Assembly (NCBI RefSeq): GCF_000355805.1
Contig: NZ_CM001837.1
Coordinates: 1,513,127 to 1,577,126, forward strand
DNA length: 64,000 nt
Source of the DNA: Dokdonia sp. PRO95
GTDB taxonomy: Bacteria; Bacteroidota; Bacteroidia; Flavobacteriales; Flavobacteriaceae
Direction: 5' to 3'
The first letter of the stretch is position 1. Each line of letters starts with the position of its first letter. Below are positions 42,142-51,345 of this stretch, piece after piece. The notes under the pieces are model-generated. The model had not been told where the DNA came from. It was given only the letters and a program-made list of their open reading frames with translations, and ran no database searches. A program made the translations under genes and the position numbers.

Positions 42142-44523
42142 TCACAACCTGTTCATAAAACCTACATTGTCTATAATGATCACACCTTCTTTCGTATTAT
42201 CAAAAACGAATGTGATACTCATAATTTCTTTTAAGTTAATAGCCTTGTTGCGATCTTGGAAGTCCTTTAATGGAAAATAATACGTCTGAAATACATTTTC
42301 TGAGAGTGTTTCCTCTCCTATAAATTGAGATTTCCACACTCTCACACCTATCTCATTTTGCAATGCAGTGAAGTCACTTAAACACATAGAAGCTGTGTTT
42401 CCAGTAGCGTCCTCAATACTAATTGTAAAGTCAATAGGTTCTTCTGGGAGCTCTGTGTCTTCACCATAATCTATATTATCTTCGGTAGTTTCCTCACTGC
42501 TGTTAGCGATGTTGTTAGTCGGTACTGGTTTATTGTTTATAGTGTTGTCTTCATTGTTTATCCATTTTCCACCAGATTTTGGATTAGTACTTTCGTTGGA
42601 TTCTGCTAGTGAAAATGTAAATACCTTGCTGCTGTCTATGGTGCTGAGCGGCTTTTTAAAAACAAATGAATAACTAGCAACGAGGCTATCGGGAAGGTCA
42701 GTCCCTTCTTCAATATCATCGTAGTGCCAACCCACATATGCCGCGCGACTACCTTTCTCTCCCCATTTTAGTGCTATTTCTTGTTCTCTCCAGACGCTTA
42801 GGTGTTGCGTTGTTATTGTCGTGGTGGTGTCTATAGTAGTCACAACATCAAAATCTTCATCAAAAGTAGCAATGGCATCAAAAGAGCTATCCTCATATTG
42901 ATTAAGGTAGATGGTTTCTGGAAGCCATTCTTTCCCTTTGCGAGCATCTATAAATAGTGGTAGGTATTCCTTTCGATTTTTAAGAGTTGTTTCTAGAAAG
43001 GCACTTATATAAACCTTAGCGATTTGTTCTTGATCTTCTTTGGGAAGTAATTGCTTGTTATTTAAAAACGGAGTAACAGAAAGCCCTGCATCATTAGCTC
43101 CCCAGCTAGTATTAAACTGTCCGTGATTTGCTCCTTGTATATAAAGTCCGCTTTTTATGTAATCTGTACTATCAGAAAATGTGATGCGTTCATATTGCTT
43201 GGATCCTGCATAAGAACTTACATCACCATCTTGAGCGCCATGCATCACAAAGTAGTTGATGTCTTTAAGTGATGTGCGGGTATTCCCAGGTTCGTACTGT
43301 CCGTCTACAGGAGCAATCGCAATAATAGTGTTGATATTGTAGTTATAATCCATGGCGATGGTTGCATCATCAGGGTAATGAGTAAACTTGTTTAGTAAGG
43401 CGGTATGTGCCACGGCTTCGCCACCTCTAGAGTGACCTAGTAATGCTATCTGGGTGGTGTCGACTTTTTTGTAAAAACTACTTTCTGAATCTTCATTCCA
43501 CTCATGCCATGCTTTTAGATGTTCTAGAAGTATCCAGCCACGAGCATCATTTTCTTCGTTAAGACCTTCAGGAATATCTGACCAACTGCTATTGATGAAA
43601 TTTTGATCTACAGATGCAAAAATGAATCCTCTTGATGCCATTAATTCTCCTAGATACGCATAACCTTGGTCTGAGAAGTCGTGCATGGAGTGATTACCGT
43701 GAACAATTAATGCAAGCGGGAACGGGCCTTCTCCCTCTGGATACCACACCCTGCCGTTTACTGGAAGTTCTCTAGCGTCAAATCCCCAAAAGCGTTCTCT
43801 ATACCATCCGCTCATTCCTTCCCAATTATCTAAAAACGGTATTCCGTTTATAGTGTTTGTGATTATAGTGGCGTCTTCTCCATATTCAGGTCTGTGTTTG
43901 TCAGTACCGCTACCGTACGTTAATGTCTGTACTTTGTAATTACCATTTAGGGATGGAGATGGAGCTTCAATTGGTGCAATATTATCTGAACTTAGAGCAG
44001 CCGCATTTGCTATTGGTTGCATGTCAAAACCGTCAGGCGCAAGTCCTAAAATCGCGAGTGTACATCCAGTAATTGCGAGTACTCCTCCCAGAAGTGTTAT
44101 TGTTTTTTTTATAATAGTCTTCTGTCTAAATCCTTTATTAGTAAGAACTGCAATAGTAGCTCCTCCAAATGCAAGTGTAACCACAGCCCACAACCAATAA
44201 ACGAGTTCTTCTGATAATGATAGCAGAAGGAGTGGTGTAGTGATCAGTAGTGCTAGCTGAAGAATTTTAGGAATGCGAGCAAGCTTTTTGAGTACCCATA
44301 ATCCTAAGTATACAGATAGTACAATCCCTATAAGAATAGCGAGCTGTAACAATATGAGTGTACTGTCACCCATCGTTTGTATGGCGTGTATCGCAAAAAT
44401 CAAAAATATAATGGAGGCCCCTATGAGGAGTCCTCTTGCGGCACCCTTAGTGGCAATTGCACCAGGAGTGATTGTCTTTAATTGCTTATAAATCCATTTT
44501 TTAAGTTGTAATAATCGTTTCAT
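42142..44523 (-). CDS. Membrane-anchored alpha/beta hydrolase, multidomain
   Basis: Large protein of 793 residues. The N-terminal ~165 residues have about five hydrophobic helices. An alpha/beta-hydrolase domain follows: VWYPEGEGPFPLALIVHGNHSMHDFSDQ (oxyanion region), the nucleophile elbow LLGHSRGGEAVA, an Asp region HGAQDGDVSSY and the His in QGANHGQFN. A C-terminal beta-rich part (TNPKSGGKWINNEDN to the end) resembles a carbohydrate-binding or jelly-roll domain. It looks like a lipase/polyesterase-type enzyme facing the periplasm; the substrate is unknown. Confidence 0.8.
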   Translation of the reverse strand: MKRLLQLKKWIYKQLKTITPGAIATKGAARGLLIGASIIFLIFAIHAIQTMGDSTLILLQLAILIGIVLSVYLGLWVLKKLARIPKILQLALLITTPLLLLSLSEELVYWLWAVVTLAFGGATIAVLTNKGFRQKTIIKKTITLLGGVLAITGCTLAILGLAPDGFDMQPIANAAALSSDNIAPIEAPSPSLNGNYKVQTLTYGSGTDKHRPEYGEDATIITNTINGIPFLDNWEGMSGWYRERFWGFDARELPVNGRVWYPEGEGPFPLALIVHGNHSMHDFSDQGYAYLGELMASRGFIFASVDQNFINSSWSDIPEGLNEENDARGWILLEHLKAWHEWNEDSESSFYKKVDTTQIALLGHSRGGEAVAHTALLNKFTHYPDDATIAMDYNYNINTIIAIAPVDGQYEPGNTRTSLKDINYFVMHGAQDGDVSSYAGSKQYERITFSDSTDYIKSGLYIQGANHGQFNTSWGANDAGLSVTPFLNNKQLLPKEDQEQIAKVYISAFLETTLKNRKEYLPLFIDARKGKEWLPETIYLNQYEDSSFDAIATFDEDFDVVTTIDTTTTITTQHLSVWREQEIALKWGEKGSRAAYVGWHYDDIEEGTDLPDSLVASYSFVFKKPLSTIDSSKVFTFSLAESNESTNPKSGGKWINNEDNTINNKPVPTNNIANSSEETTEDNIDYGEDTELPEEPIDFTISIEDATGNTASMCLSDFTALQNEIGVRVWKSQFIGEETLSENVFQTYYFPLKDFQDRNKAINLKEIMSITFVFDNTKEGVIIIDNVGFMNRL

Positions 44524-44599
44524 ATCATGAACATGTTTACATAAGTAAATGTAGCTTTATTTTGAGTTTCTTCTTATAGGCAGTACTTTTCGCCAAAAA

Positions 44600-46660
44600 T
44601 TGCTACCCTTGAAAAATATTATCACCTCTTTTATCTGTTCGATTGCATTCTTTTATGGTGCCTTTAGTCAGACGGGATCTATACCTATTCAGACTATTGA
44701 TACTATTGTAATTTCTTCATCGAGAATTAAGAGTACAGCACAGCAAATACCTGCAGCCGTTTCTGTTATTACTACGAGCAAAGAAGATGCTACTAGACAG
44801 CAACTGTCCTTACAAGAGTATGTGCAGCAAGTGCCAGGTGTGTTTACTCAAAATGCAAATAACTTTGCTCAGGATTTACGAATATCCATTCGTGGTTTTG
44901 GAGCACGGTCTAGTTTTGGGATACGAGGTATAAAACTTATTGTAGATGGGATTCCTGAGACTACTCCAGATGGACAAGGGCAACTTGATAATCTTAATCT
45001 AGGTATAATAGACCGTATTGAGATTACAAAAGGAGCAAGTGCTAGTCTTTACGGTAATGCCTCTGGTGGTGTGGTTGATATAACCACAAAATCTTTTGAC
45101 ACACTGGAGGGAAATAGCACCTCAGTAAAAGCAGGAATAGGTGCTTTTGGATTTCAAAATTATCAAGCAACGGCCACCATAGGAGATGCAAATGCAAACT
45201 ATACCTTCCACGGTAATTATGCGACTAGCGATGGTTATAGAGATCAAAGTGGTTTTGAGCAAATAAACACCAATTTTAAAGGGCAATTTAAACTAGGGGA
45301 GAATACTTCTTTAACGGCTATTCTTAATTATGCAGATTCACCACAGGCAGATGATCCTGGTGGATTAACGCTAGAGGAAGTTAATACTAATAGAAGACAG
45401 GCAAGAGATAGAAATGCGCAGTTTAAAACAGGTGAGGCTGTAGAGCAGTTTAAAGTAGGAGCGAGCCTAGCGTGGAATAAGAATGAGAATACTACCGTAA
45501 ATACATATGCTTTTTATAGCAACCGACAGTTTAATGGGCTGTTGCCATTTGAGTTTGGTGGTATTGTAGATTTATCACGCAATTACTTAGGGCAAGGAAC
45601 GAGTATTACTTACAAGAAAAATAAGAATACCATACGCGCAGGATACGACTTTGCTTATCAGAATGATCGCAGGAACAGGTTTAGAAACCTTGATGGAGAA
45701 GAGGGAGGTCAAACGCTAGGACAGCGCGAGAAATTTACTAACCTAGGTATTTATGTTACAGACCACCTTTCGCTAGGTAAATTATTGATTACAGCCGGAG
45801 CGAGGTTTGATTACAACAAACTTTCGGCAGATGATGATTTTCTGGATAACGGGGATGATTCTGGAAGTCTTACATTAAATTCTTTTAATCCTAGTGTTGG
45901 TGTTAGTTACGCTTTCGCGAAAGCGTTATCTCCATACATCAATGTCGCAACAAGTTTTGAGACACCGTCATTATCAGAATTATCGTCAAATCCTGATGGG
46001 TCTATAGGATTTAATGAGAATTTAAAAGCGCAAAAAGCAACTAGCTTTGAGGTGGGTTTAAAAGGGACTATTGCAAGCAAGTTGCAATATCAACTCGCTG
46101 CGTTTTTGATAAACACAAAAGATGATTTAGTGCCTTTTGAGTTGGCTCAATTTCCAGATCGTGAGTTTTTTAGAAATGCAGGAAAAACCGAGCGTCATGG
46201 TGTTGAGGTTGAGGCTTCATATAGAGCATTACCCTTAGGGAGTGGTTGGTTAAACGCTACGGGCTCTTACACCTACTCAAACTTTACGTATGATGATTTT
46301 GAAACTCCAAACGGAGATTTTGACGGTAACTACTTGCCAGGGATAGCAAGACACATGTCTAGTGTAGGGTTACAATATGCAGGTGAAACTGGTATAAGTG
46401 CAAGCATAAACACAAATTTTATAGGAGAGCAATTTGCTCAAGATAGCAACGAGACTACTATAGATGGATATGAGCTTGTTAATGTGAGAGCAAGCTACGA
46501 GACATTATTTAGAGAGGTCAGGTTAAAGCCTTACATTGGGATAAATAACGTGCTAGACCAAAAATACACGGATAATGTGCGTATTAATGCCTTTGGAGGA
46601 AGGTTTTATGAGCCTGCGCCGGGACTCACTATTTTTGGAGGAATCACACTTGAATTTTAA
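44600..46660 (+). CDS. TonB-dependent outer-membrane receptor
   Basis: Outer-membrane receptor of 686 residues. Signal peptide (NIITSFICSIAFFYGAFSQ), plug domain with IPAAVSVITTSKEDA, LRISIRGFGARSSFGIRGIKLIVDGIPETTPDGQGQ and IDRIEITKGASASLYGNASGGVVDI, then a beta-barrel ending in Phe (FGGITLEF). There is no carboxypeptidase-like domain and no SusD neighbour, so siderophore or metal uptake is likelier than glycans. The start is TTG 44600. Residues 438-442 (AFAKA) come from the palindrome. Confidence 0.88.
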   Translation: MLPLKNIITSFICSIAFFYGAFSQTGSIPIQTIDTIVISSSRIKSTAQQIPAAVSVITTSKEDATRQQLSLQEYVQQVPGVFTQNANNFAQDLRISIRGFGARSSFGIRGIKLIVDGIPETTPDGQGQLDNLNLGIIDRIEITKGASASLYGNASGGVVDITTKSFDTLEGNSTSVKAGIGAFGFQNYQATATIGDANANYTFHGNYATSDGYRDQSGFEQINTNFKGQFKLGENTSLTAILNYADSPQADDPGGLTLEEVNTNRRQARDRNAQFKTGEAVEQFKVGASLAWNKNENTTVNTYAFYSNRQFNGLLPFEFGGIVDLSRNYLGQGTSITYKKNKNTIRAGYDFAYQNDRRNRFRNLDGEEGGQTLGQREKFTNLGIYVTDHLSLGKLLITAGARFDYNKLSADDDFLDNGDDSGSLTLNSFNPSVGVSYAFAKALSPYINVATSFETPSLSELSSNPDGSIGFNENLKAQKATSFEVGLKGTIASKLQYQLAAFLINTKDDLVPFELAQFPDREFFRNAGKTERHGVEVEASYRALPLGSGWLNATGSYTYSNFTYDDFETPNGDFDGNYLPGIARHMSSVGLQYAGETGISASINTNFIGEQFAQDSNETTIDGYELVNVRASYETLFREVRLKPYIGINNVLDQKYTDNVRINAFGGRFYEPAPGLTIFGGITLEF
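45910..45925. repeat. AFAKA palindrome copy 13 (coding)
   Basis: Perfect CGCTTTCGCGAAAGCG (18 bases with A and T) in the TonB receptor gene, in the AFAKA phase. Confidence 0.95.
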
Positions 46661-46664
46661 TATT

Positions 46665-47423
46665 GTGACAGAAGTACAAACATATATTATTGCTATAATA
46701 GGAGGTCTTATCGCTGGGGGGATCAATACCCTTGCAGGAAATGGAAGCGCCATTACCTTAACGATTCTTACGGAGGTGCTTGGGCTGCCAGGCAATATTG
46801 CAAATGGAACTAACCGTATTGGGATTTTTACACAATGTTCGGCTACTTCGTGGGTTTTTTATAAGAATGGAAGGCTTGATATTGCAAAGAACAAAAAATA
46901 TATCATTCCTATTTTTATAGGTGCTATTGCAGGTGCTATTCTTGCTATAAATGTAAGTAATGAGCAGTTTAGAGCAGTGTTTAAATTTATGATGGTGTTC
47001 ATGCTGCTAGCCGTGTTAGTGAAGCCTAAGCGCTGGTTAAGAGAAACAGATCTTAAGTTTAAACCTAAATGGTACATTTATATCCCATTGCTTTTTGCTC
47101 TTGGATTTTATGGAGGATTTATCCAGATGGGTATGGGCGTGTTTTTCCTTATAATCATGGTGTTAGGAATGCGCTTTAACATCATAGAAAGTAATGCGCT
47201 CAAAAGTTTTGTAATAGGACTTTATACGCTCTTTGTAATTGCAATTTTTCACTACCAAGGGCTCATTGATTGGAAACTGGGAGGCATTATGGCAATAGGA
47301 CAAACTACAGGTGGGTTTCTTACTGCTCGTTTTGCTAGTAAGAATAAATGGGCAGATCAAGTAGCATATTACGTTCTTATTATTGTACTCACAGGTGCTA
47401 TTGCAAAGATGTTTTTATTTTAA
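46665..47423 (+). CDS. TauE/SafE-family permease
   Basis: Inner-membrane protein of 252 residues with about eight hydrophobic helices, matching the sulfite exporter TauE/SafE family (DUF81). GGLIAGGINTLAGNGSAITLTIL near the start and GFYGGFIQMGMGVFFLI in the second half are the two internal-repeat signatures. The substrate is not predictable. GTG 46665, 4 bases after the TonB receptor stop, is chosen because further upstream codons lie within the receptor coding sequence and are not hydrophobic. Cotranscription with the receptor is likely. Confidence 0.82.
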   Translation: MTEVQTYIIAIIGGLIAGGINTLAGNGSAITLTILTEVLGLPGNIANGTNRIGIFTQCSATSWVFYKNGRLDIAKNKKYIIPIFIGAIAGAILAINVSNEQFRAVFKFMMVFMLLAVLVKPKRWLRETDLKFKPKWYIYIPLLFALGFYGGFIQMGMGVFFLIIMVLGMRFNIIESNALKSFVIGLYTLFVIAIFHYQGLIDWKLGGIMAIGQTTGGFLTARFASKNKWADQVAYYVLIIVLTGAIAKMFLF

Positions 47424-47428
47424 AAGTC

Positions 47429-47444
47429 CGCTTTCGCGAAAGCG
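47429..47444. repeat. AFAKA palindrome copy 14 (intergenic)
   Basis: Perfect CGCTTTCGCGAAAGCG six bases after the TauE-family stop codon. Confidence 0.95.
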
Positions 47445-47498
47445 TGCTTATCCACTTAATTATTTTGTAAGTATTTTTAGGAATCTAAATAAGATTTT

Positions 47499-48560
47499 AT
47501 GCACATCAAAATGTTACTCAAAATAAGTTTCTGTATACTATTTATTACTAGTTGCAATCAGGCTGAAGATAAGAAGCAGGTCATAGATGAACCAGTTAAG
47601 CAACTTAGAGCACTCATTGTAGACGGTCAAAACAATCATGGAGTATGGCCCAAAACAACAATGATGATGAAATCATATTTAGAAGAAACAGGTCTTTTTC
47701 AGGTTGATATTTATAGAACCGCTTATACATATCAAGGTCCACATCACGGTATTGTAGACGGACTCAATCACGACAGTATCACACAACTAGTTGAAAAGTA
47801 TAGAGTAGATGATGCACGAATACATGAAGTAAAAGACAGCATCATTGCAGATGCTTCTTTTAAGCCCGAATTTAATACATATGATGTGATCTTATCAAAC
47901 TTTGGTGACAAAACTGCAAATTGGCCTGAGGATACAAAAGAAGATTTTGAATCTTATATGAAGAATGGTGGCGGTCTTGTGGTTGTGCATGGAGCAAATA
48001 ATTCTTGGGGAGACTGGCCTGCATTTAATAAGATGATAGGTGTAGGTGGCTGGGGAAACCGCCCACACGATGGACTTAATCAGATTTACATTAACAAAGA
48101 AGAACAGCTTAAGATTGAACCAAGTAATGGTGAGGAATCTTCACACGGTCCAGAAACCGAATTTGTACTAACAGCCTGGGATACGTTACACCCTATCATG
48201 CGCGGATTACCTAAGCAATGGATGCATACTAAAGACGAACTCTATGACCGTTTACGCGGCCCTGCTAAGAATGTAAATGTATTATACTACGCCTATTCTG
48301 ATGTAGAGGGAAATGCACAACCGTGGGCTCCAGAAAATAAAGGATCCGGCAGGGGTGAGCCTCTTATTATGACTGTAAATTATGAAAGTGGACGTGTATT
48401 CCATACTGCCTTAGGACATATGGATATTTCTATGGAGAGTGTCGGCTTTATAACGACCTTGCAGCGAGGAGCAGAGTGGGCAGCCACCGGGAGAGTAACA
48501 CAAGAAGTGCCAAGAGATTTTCCAAAAAAAAAGAGCGCCGTAAAGCGCTCTTGGAAATAG
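47499..48560 (+). CDS. ThuA-domain lipoprotein
   Basis: Exported lipoprotein of 353 residues with lipobox (LFITSC) followed by a ThuA/class-I glutamine-amidotransferase-like domain (RALIVDGQNNHGVWPKT, YDVILSNFGDKTANWP, GGGLVVVHGANNSWGDWPAF, GRVFHTALGHMD). ThuA proteins are linked to sugar (trehalose, glucoside) use in other bacteria. The last codons overlap a terminator hairpin at 48531-48552. Confidence 0.87.
   Translation: MHIKMLLKISFCILFITSCNQAEDKKQVIDEPVKQLRALIVDGQNNHGVWPKTTMMMKSYLEETGLFQVDIYRTAYTYQGPHHGIVDGLNHDSITQLVEKYRVDDARIHEVKDSIIADASFKPEFNTYDVILSNFGDKTANWPEDTKEDFESYMKNGGGLVVVHGANNSWGDWPAFNKMIGVGGWGNRPHDGLNQIYINKEEQLKIEPSNGEESSHGPETEFVLTAWDTLHPIMRGLPKQWMHTKDELYDRLRGPAKNVNVLYYAYSDVEGNAQPWAPENKGSGRGEPLIMTVNYESGRVFHTALGHMDISMESVGFITTLQRGAEWAATGRVTQEVPRDFPKKKSAVKRSWK
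48531..48552. terminator. Terminator overlapping the 3' end of the ThuA gene
   Basis: AAGAGCGC, loop CGTAAA, GCGCTCTT: a perfect 8-bp stem preceded by A9. It lies within the last codons of the ThuA gene and 25 bases past the end of the opposing small gene, for which the A-run is a T-run. Confidence 0.65.
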
Positions 48561-48576
48561 TTGTATATATTACATA

Positions 48577-48798
48577 TTATGCGGCTAATCTGCCCTTAAT
48601 ACGTTTTTCAATTTTTTTCTTTTTTACAGTAAGGCGTTTCATAACGTCCATAAGTTTACTGTCTTTTGTTTTCTTGTATACTTCGTTAATAGCAAGAATC
48701 AATCTTTTACCTTCTCGTGATGCTGCTACTCGATCACTAGTAGACATATGACTCATTGTTCTATTTTCATATACTTCTGCTTGTTGTAAGAGGTCCAT
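48577..48798 (-). CDS. Conserved small basic protein, 73 residues
   Basis: Small basic, probably helical protein (QQAEVYENRTMSHMSTSDRVAASREGKRLILAINEVYKKTKDSKLMDVMKRLTVKKKKIEKRIKG). I recall close relatives in other Flavobacteriaceae of the same length, with no assigned function. A minus-strand TATATTTG box (48841-48834) lies 36 bases before the ATG. It ends facing the ThuA gene's terminator. Confidence 0.7.
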   Translation of the reverse strand: MDLLQQAEVYENRTMSHMSTSDRVAASREGKRLILAINEVYKKTKDSKLMDVMKRLTVKKKKIEKRIKGRLAA

Positions 48799-48833
48799 AG
48801 TAAATTGTTTAATTTTAGGTTAAATTACTTAAA

Positions 48834-48841
48834 CAAATATA
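48834..48841 (-). promoter_or_regulatory. -7 element of the 73-residue protein gene
   Basis: Minus-strand TATATTTG fits TAnnTTTG, 36 bases before the ATG. Confidence 0.45.
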
Positions 48842-49054
48842 ATTAGCCTAGGTAATAGAGAGCTTTTAAGAATACTTTATGAAAATATGGCCGTTTTATC
48901 GATAATGTTCTAATTTTTCGGCTCTTTTCTCCCTTATAATTAGATAATTACTAAGATGTGCCACGTGAACGTAGGATTGAGTAAGGGTATTAGTATTATG
49001 CTACCTGTAGTGTGTGCTAGACAATTTTGAAAGTAATAAAAGAAGATGTTTAAG

Positions 49055-49062
49055 TATCTTTG
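49055..49062 (+). promoter_or_regulatory. -7 element just before thiL
   Basis: TATCTTTG fits TAnnTTTG and ends only 5 bases before the ATG at 49068, implying a leaderless or nearly leaderless mRNA. Confidence 0.5.
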
Positions 49063-49067
49063 CGGCT

Positions 49068-50120
49068 ATGTTAGAAGATAAAAATCAAGAGCGCACTTCG
49101 CTATCAGAATTAGGAGAATTTGGTCTAATTGATCACTTAACAAAGCATTTTAAAATTCATCATAAAAGTACCGTTGTTGGAGTAGGTGACGATACTGCAG
49201 TTTTAAAATTCCCTAAGAGTCAGGTTATTGTTACTACAGACCTTCTTGTAGAGGGAGTACATTTTGATTTGACCTACGTGCCTTTAAAACATTTAGGTTA
49301 CAAGGCTGTGATGGTAAACCTCTCTGATGTTTATGCTATGAATGCAGAAGCTACTCAGATTACCGTATCAATCGCAGTGTCTAATCGTTTCCCACTAGAG
49401 GCGCTAGAAGAATTATATGCTGGTATTCAAGCTGCTTGTGTTAATTATAAAGTAGACCTAGTAGGTGGAGATACTACCTCTTCTAATGTAGGTTTAGTAA
49501 TAAGTGTTACCGCAATAGGTCACGCAACTCCTAAGAACATAGCAAAAAGATCTACCGCAAACGCCGGAGATTTACTGGTAGTAACTGGAGATATAGGTGC
49601 AGCTTATATGGGATTACAGATACTAGAAAGGGAGAAGGCGGTTTTTACAGTAAATCCTAATAGCCAGCCAGATCTTGAGCAATATAGTTACTTGATTGAG
49701 CGCCAACTTAAACCTGAAGCGCGTAAAGATGTAAAAGGAATTTTAGAATCTTTAGAAGTGAAGCCTACATCTATGATTGATGTAAGCGATGGGTTATCTT
49801 CTGAGGTACTGCATATATGTAAAAACTCTGGTGTAGGATGTAATTTATATGAAGATAAGATACCACTAGATCCACAAGTTATAAGTAGTTGTGAGGAGTT
49901 TGAACTAGATAGTACTACTATCGCGCTAAGCGGTGGAGAAGATTATGAACTCTTATTTACAATTAGTCAAGAGGATTTTCCAAAAATAAAAGGAAATCCT
50001 AATTTTTCTATAATAGGTCACATGACAGAAGAAAAAGAAGGTGTACACCTCATCACACGAGCAAATACTAAAATACCATTAGTTGCCCGTGGATGGAATG
50101 CACTTCAAAAAGAAGACTAA
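49068..50120 (+). CDS. thiL: Thiamine-monophosphate kinase
   Basis: Phosphorylates thiamine monophosphate to the diphosphate cofactor. PurM-like fold protein of 350 residues: LGEFGLIDHL at the start, VGVGDDTAVL, VTTDLLVEGVHFDL, KAVMVNLSDVYAMNA (ATP/Mg site), LVGGDTTSSN and SMIDVSDGLSSE near residue 225, SGGEDYELLFT. The open frame extends 18 codons upstream, but ATG 49068 is the family start and lies right after a -7 box. No TPP riboswitch was seen. The final 4 bases overlap the convergent zinc-ribbon gene. Confidence 0.93.
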   Translation: MLEDKNQERTSLSELGEFGLIDHLTKHFKIHHKSTVVGVGDDTAVLKFPKSQVIVTTDLLVEGVHFDLTYVPLKHLGYKAVMVNLSDVYAMNAEATQITVSIAVSNRFPLEALEELYAGIQAACVNYKVDLVGGDTTSSNVGLVISVTAIGHATPKNIAKRSTANAGDLLVVTGDIGAAYMGLQILEREKAVFTVNPNSQPDLEQYSYLIERQLKPEARKDVKGILESLEVKPTSMIDVSDGLSSEVLHICKNSGVGCNLYEDKIPLDPQVISSCEEFELDSTTIALSGGEDYELLFTISQEDFPKIKGNPNFSIIGHMTEEKEGVHLITRANTKIPLVARGWNALQKED

Positions 50121-50371
50121 GAGGTGCGAGCGAGTTTACGCATGTAAAACTCTTCATAAACCTCGTTAATACGACGTAACTGAGGTGTTAACGGTGTGTA
50201 ATGGCCATAACCATCAAGCGTGTATTGTTTTTTACACTGTGAGCATTCAAATTCTTTTAGATTAGACTCATAACGTTTTATGATTCTATATTTATGTCCA
50301 AATAATTTGCAGCCTACAGTAGTAAGTGGGTTGGTACTTTGGTTTTCTGTTTTTAGGTTAAATGATTTCAT
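50117..50371 (-). CDS. Small zinc-ribbon protein (DUF1660-like)
   Basis: Cytosolic protein of 84 residues with a probable zinc ribbon: VGCKLFGHKYRIIKRY then FECSQCKKQYTLDGYGHYTPL, giving three Cys and nearby His. CKLFGHKY resembles DUF1660. ATG 50371 (MKSFNLKTENQ) is preferred to the frame start 17 codons upstream. Unknown function. It overlaps the thiL stop by 4 bases on the opposite strand. Confidence 0.7.
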   Translation of the reverse strand: MKSFNLKTENQSTNPLTTVGCKLFGHKYRIIKRYESNLKEFECSQCKKQYTLDGYGHYTPLTPQLRRINEVYEEFYMRKLARTS

Positions 50372-50533
50372 TTTAGGGGTGATTTGGGATACACAAATAA
50401 AGGAATCATCTGTGAAATACACAAATTTACCGATGAAATACTTTTAATTTTAACAATCAACCTCAATCTCCGCTATAAACCTATGTATATTTTAGTAAGA
50501 GATTTCTATTGTTTGTAATTATTAGTTGACTGA

Positions 50534-51310
50534 TTATGAGGATAGAAAATGAAGCATGGTATCTAGAGTTGCTGTAGTATTTGTAATGTGTGACATGTGA
50601 CCACTTTCTATGATACTGAAGAAATTTGTAGACCTTTTGTAACGCTGCTCTTGTAAATGAGCATCTATTAGCATATCCGACTTTCCTAAAATCATTCCAG
50701 TTGTTATAGAGGTTGTTTTCCAAAACTCAGAACTGTCTTGTCTATCTTTCATTCCAGAATTTGCGGCAATATACCCTTGTACAGGTGTGTTGAGTGCTTG
50801 TTCAAGTGCTTCGTTTATTTCGACCTTATGGGCTGAAGTTGCTTTTTTGTCAAAGAGATTTATAAATGACATTCTTACAAGTTGCTCATATTGTTTTTTT
50901 GCCATCACATTTGCACGTGATCTCAATTTTTTGCGAGTATCGTCGTCTGCTTCTGGAGTGGAGTTAAGAAGACATAATTTTGATACAAATTCTGGATACG
51001 CTTTCGCGAAAGCGAGACCTACATAACCTCCCATAGAGTGCCCTATTATTGCAATATCCTTAAGCCCTAACTGATTTGTTACTGCTGCAACTGCACCAGC
51101 CATTTCCTCCATGCTATGCACATAACCCACAGACTCCGAAAATCCGTGACCTAATAAATCTATGCATATAACGCGGTATTGATTGCACAAAACGCTAAGG
51201 AATTGGTCCCACATCTGGTGGTTTTCTAAGAATCCGTGAAGTAAAATTACAGGTGTTCCTGTTCCTTGATCTGTATAAAATATGGAAGCACCTTTGTGGT
51301 TAATAGTCAT
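50534..51310 (-). CDS. Alpha/beta-fold hydrolase
   Basis: Cytosolic hydrolase of 258 residues. Oxyanion region VILLHGFLENHQMWDQF, nucleophile elbow IIGHSMGGYVGLAFA (Ser near residue 90), and a C-terminal ESGHMSHI with the catalytic His. The substrate is unknown. ATG 51310 is preferred to an upstream TTG. Residues 100-104 (AFAKA, in VGLAFAKAYPEF) are encoded by the palindrome at a position where this family normally has an Ala-Phe-Ala-x-x-Tyr-Pro segment. Confidence 0.88.
   Translation of the reverse strand: MTINHKGASIFYTDQGTGTPVILLHGFLENHQMWDQFLSVLCNQYRVICIDLLGHGFSESVGYVHSMEEMAGAVAAVTNQLGLKDIAIIGHSMGGYVGLAFAKAYPEFVSKLCLLNSTPEADDDTRKKLRSRANVMAKKQYEQLVRMSFINLFDKKATSAHKVEINEALEQALNTPVQGYIAANSGMKDRQDSSEFWKTTSITTGMILGKSDMLIDAHLQEQRYKRSTNFFSIIESGHMSHITNTTATLDTMLHFLSS
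50999..51014. repeat. AFAKA palindrome copy 15 (coding)
   Basis: Perfect CGCTTTCGCGAAAGCG in the alpha/beta hydrolase gene, in the AFAKA phase on the minus strand. Confidence 0.95.
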
Positions 51311-51345
51311 TAGTTCTATATTGGTGGGCAAATATCACGCAACCT

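Noticed and set aside
48842-49054. Possible TPP riboswitch before thiL
   Set aside because: No CTGAGA or related conserved thi-box elements were seen, and the -7 box lies right at the start codon.
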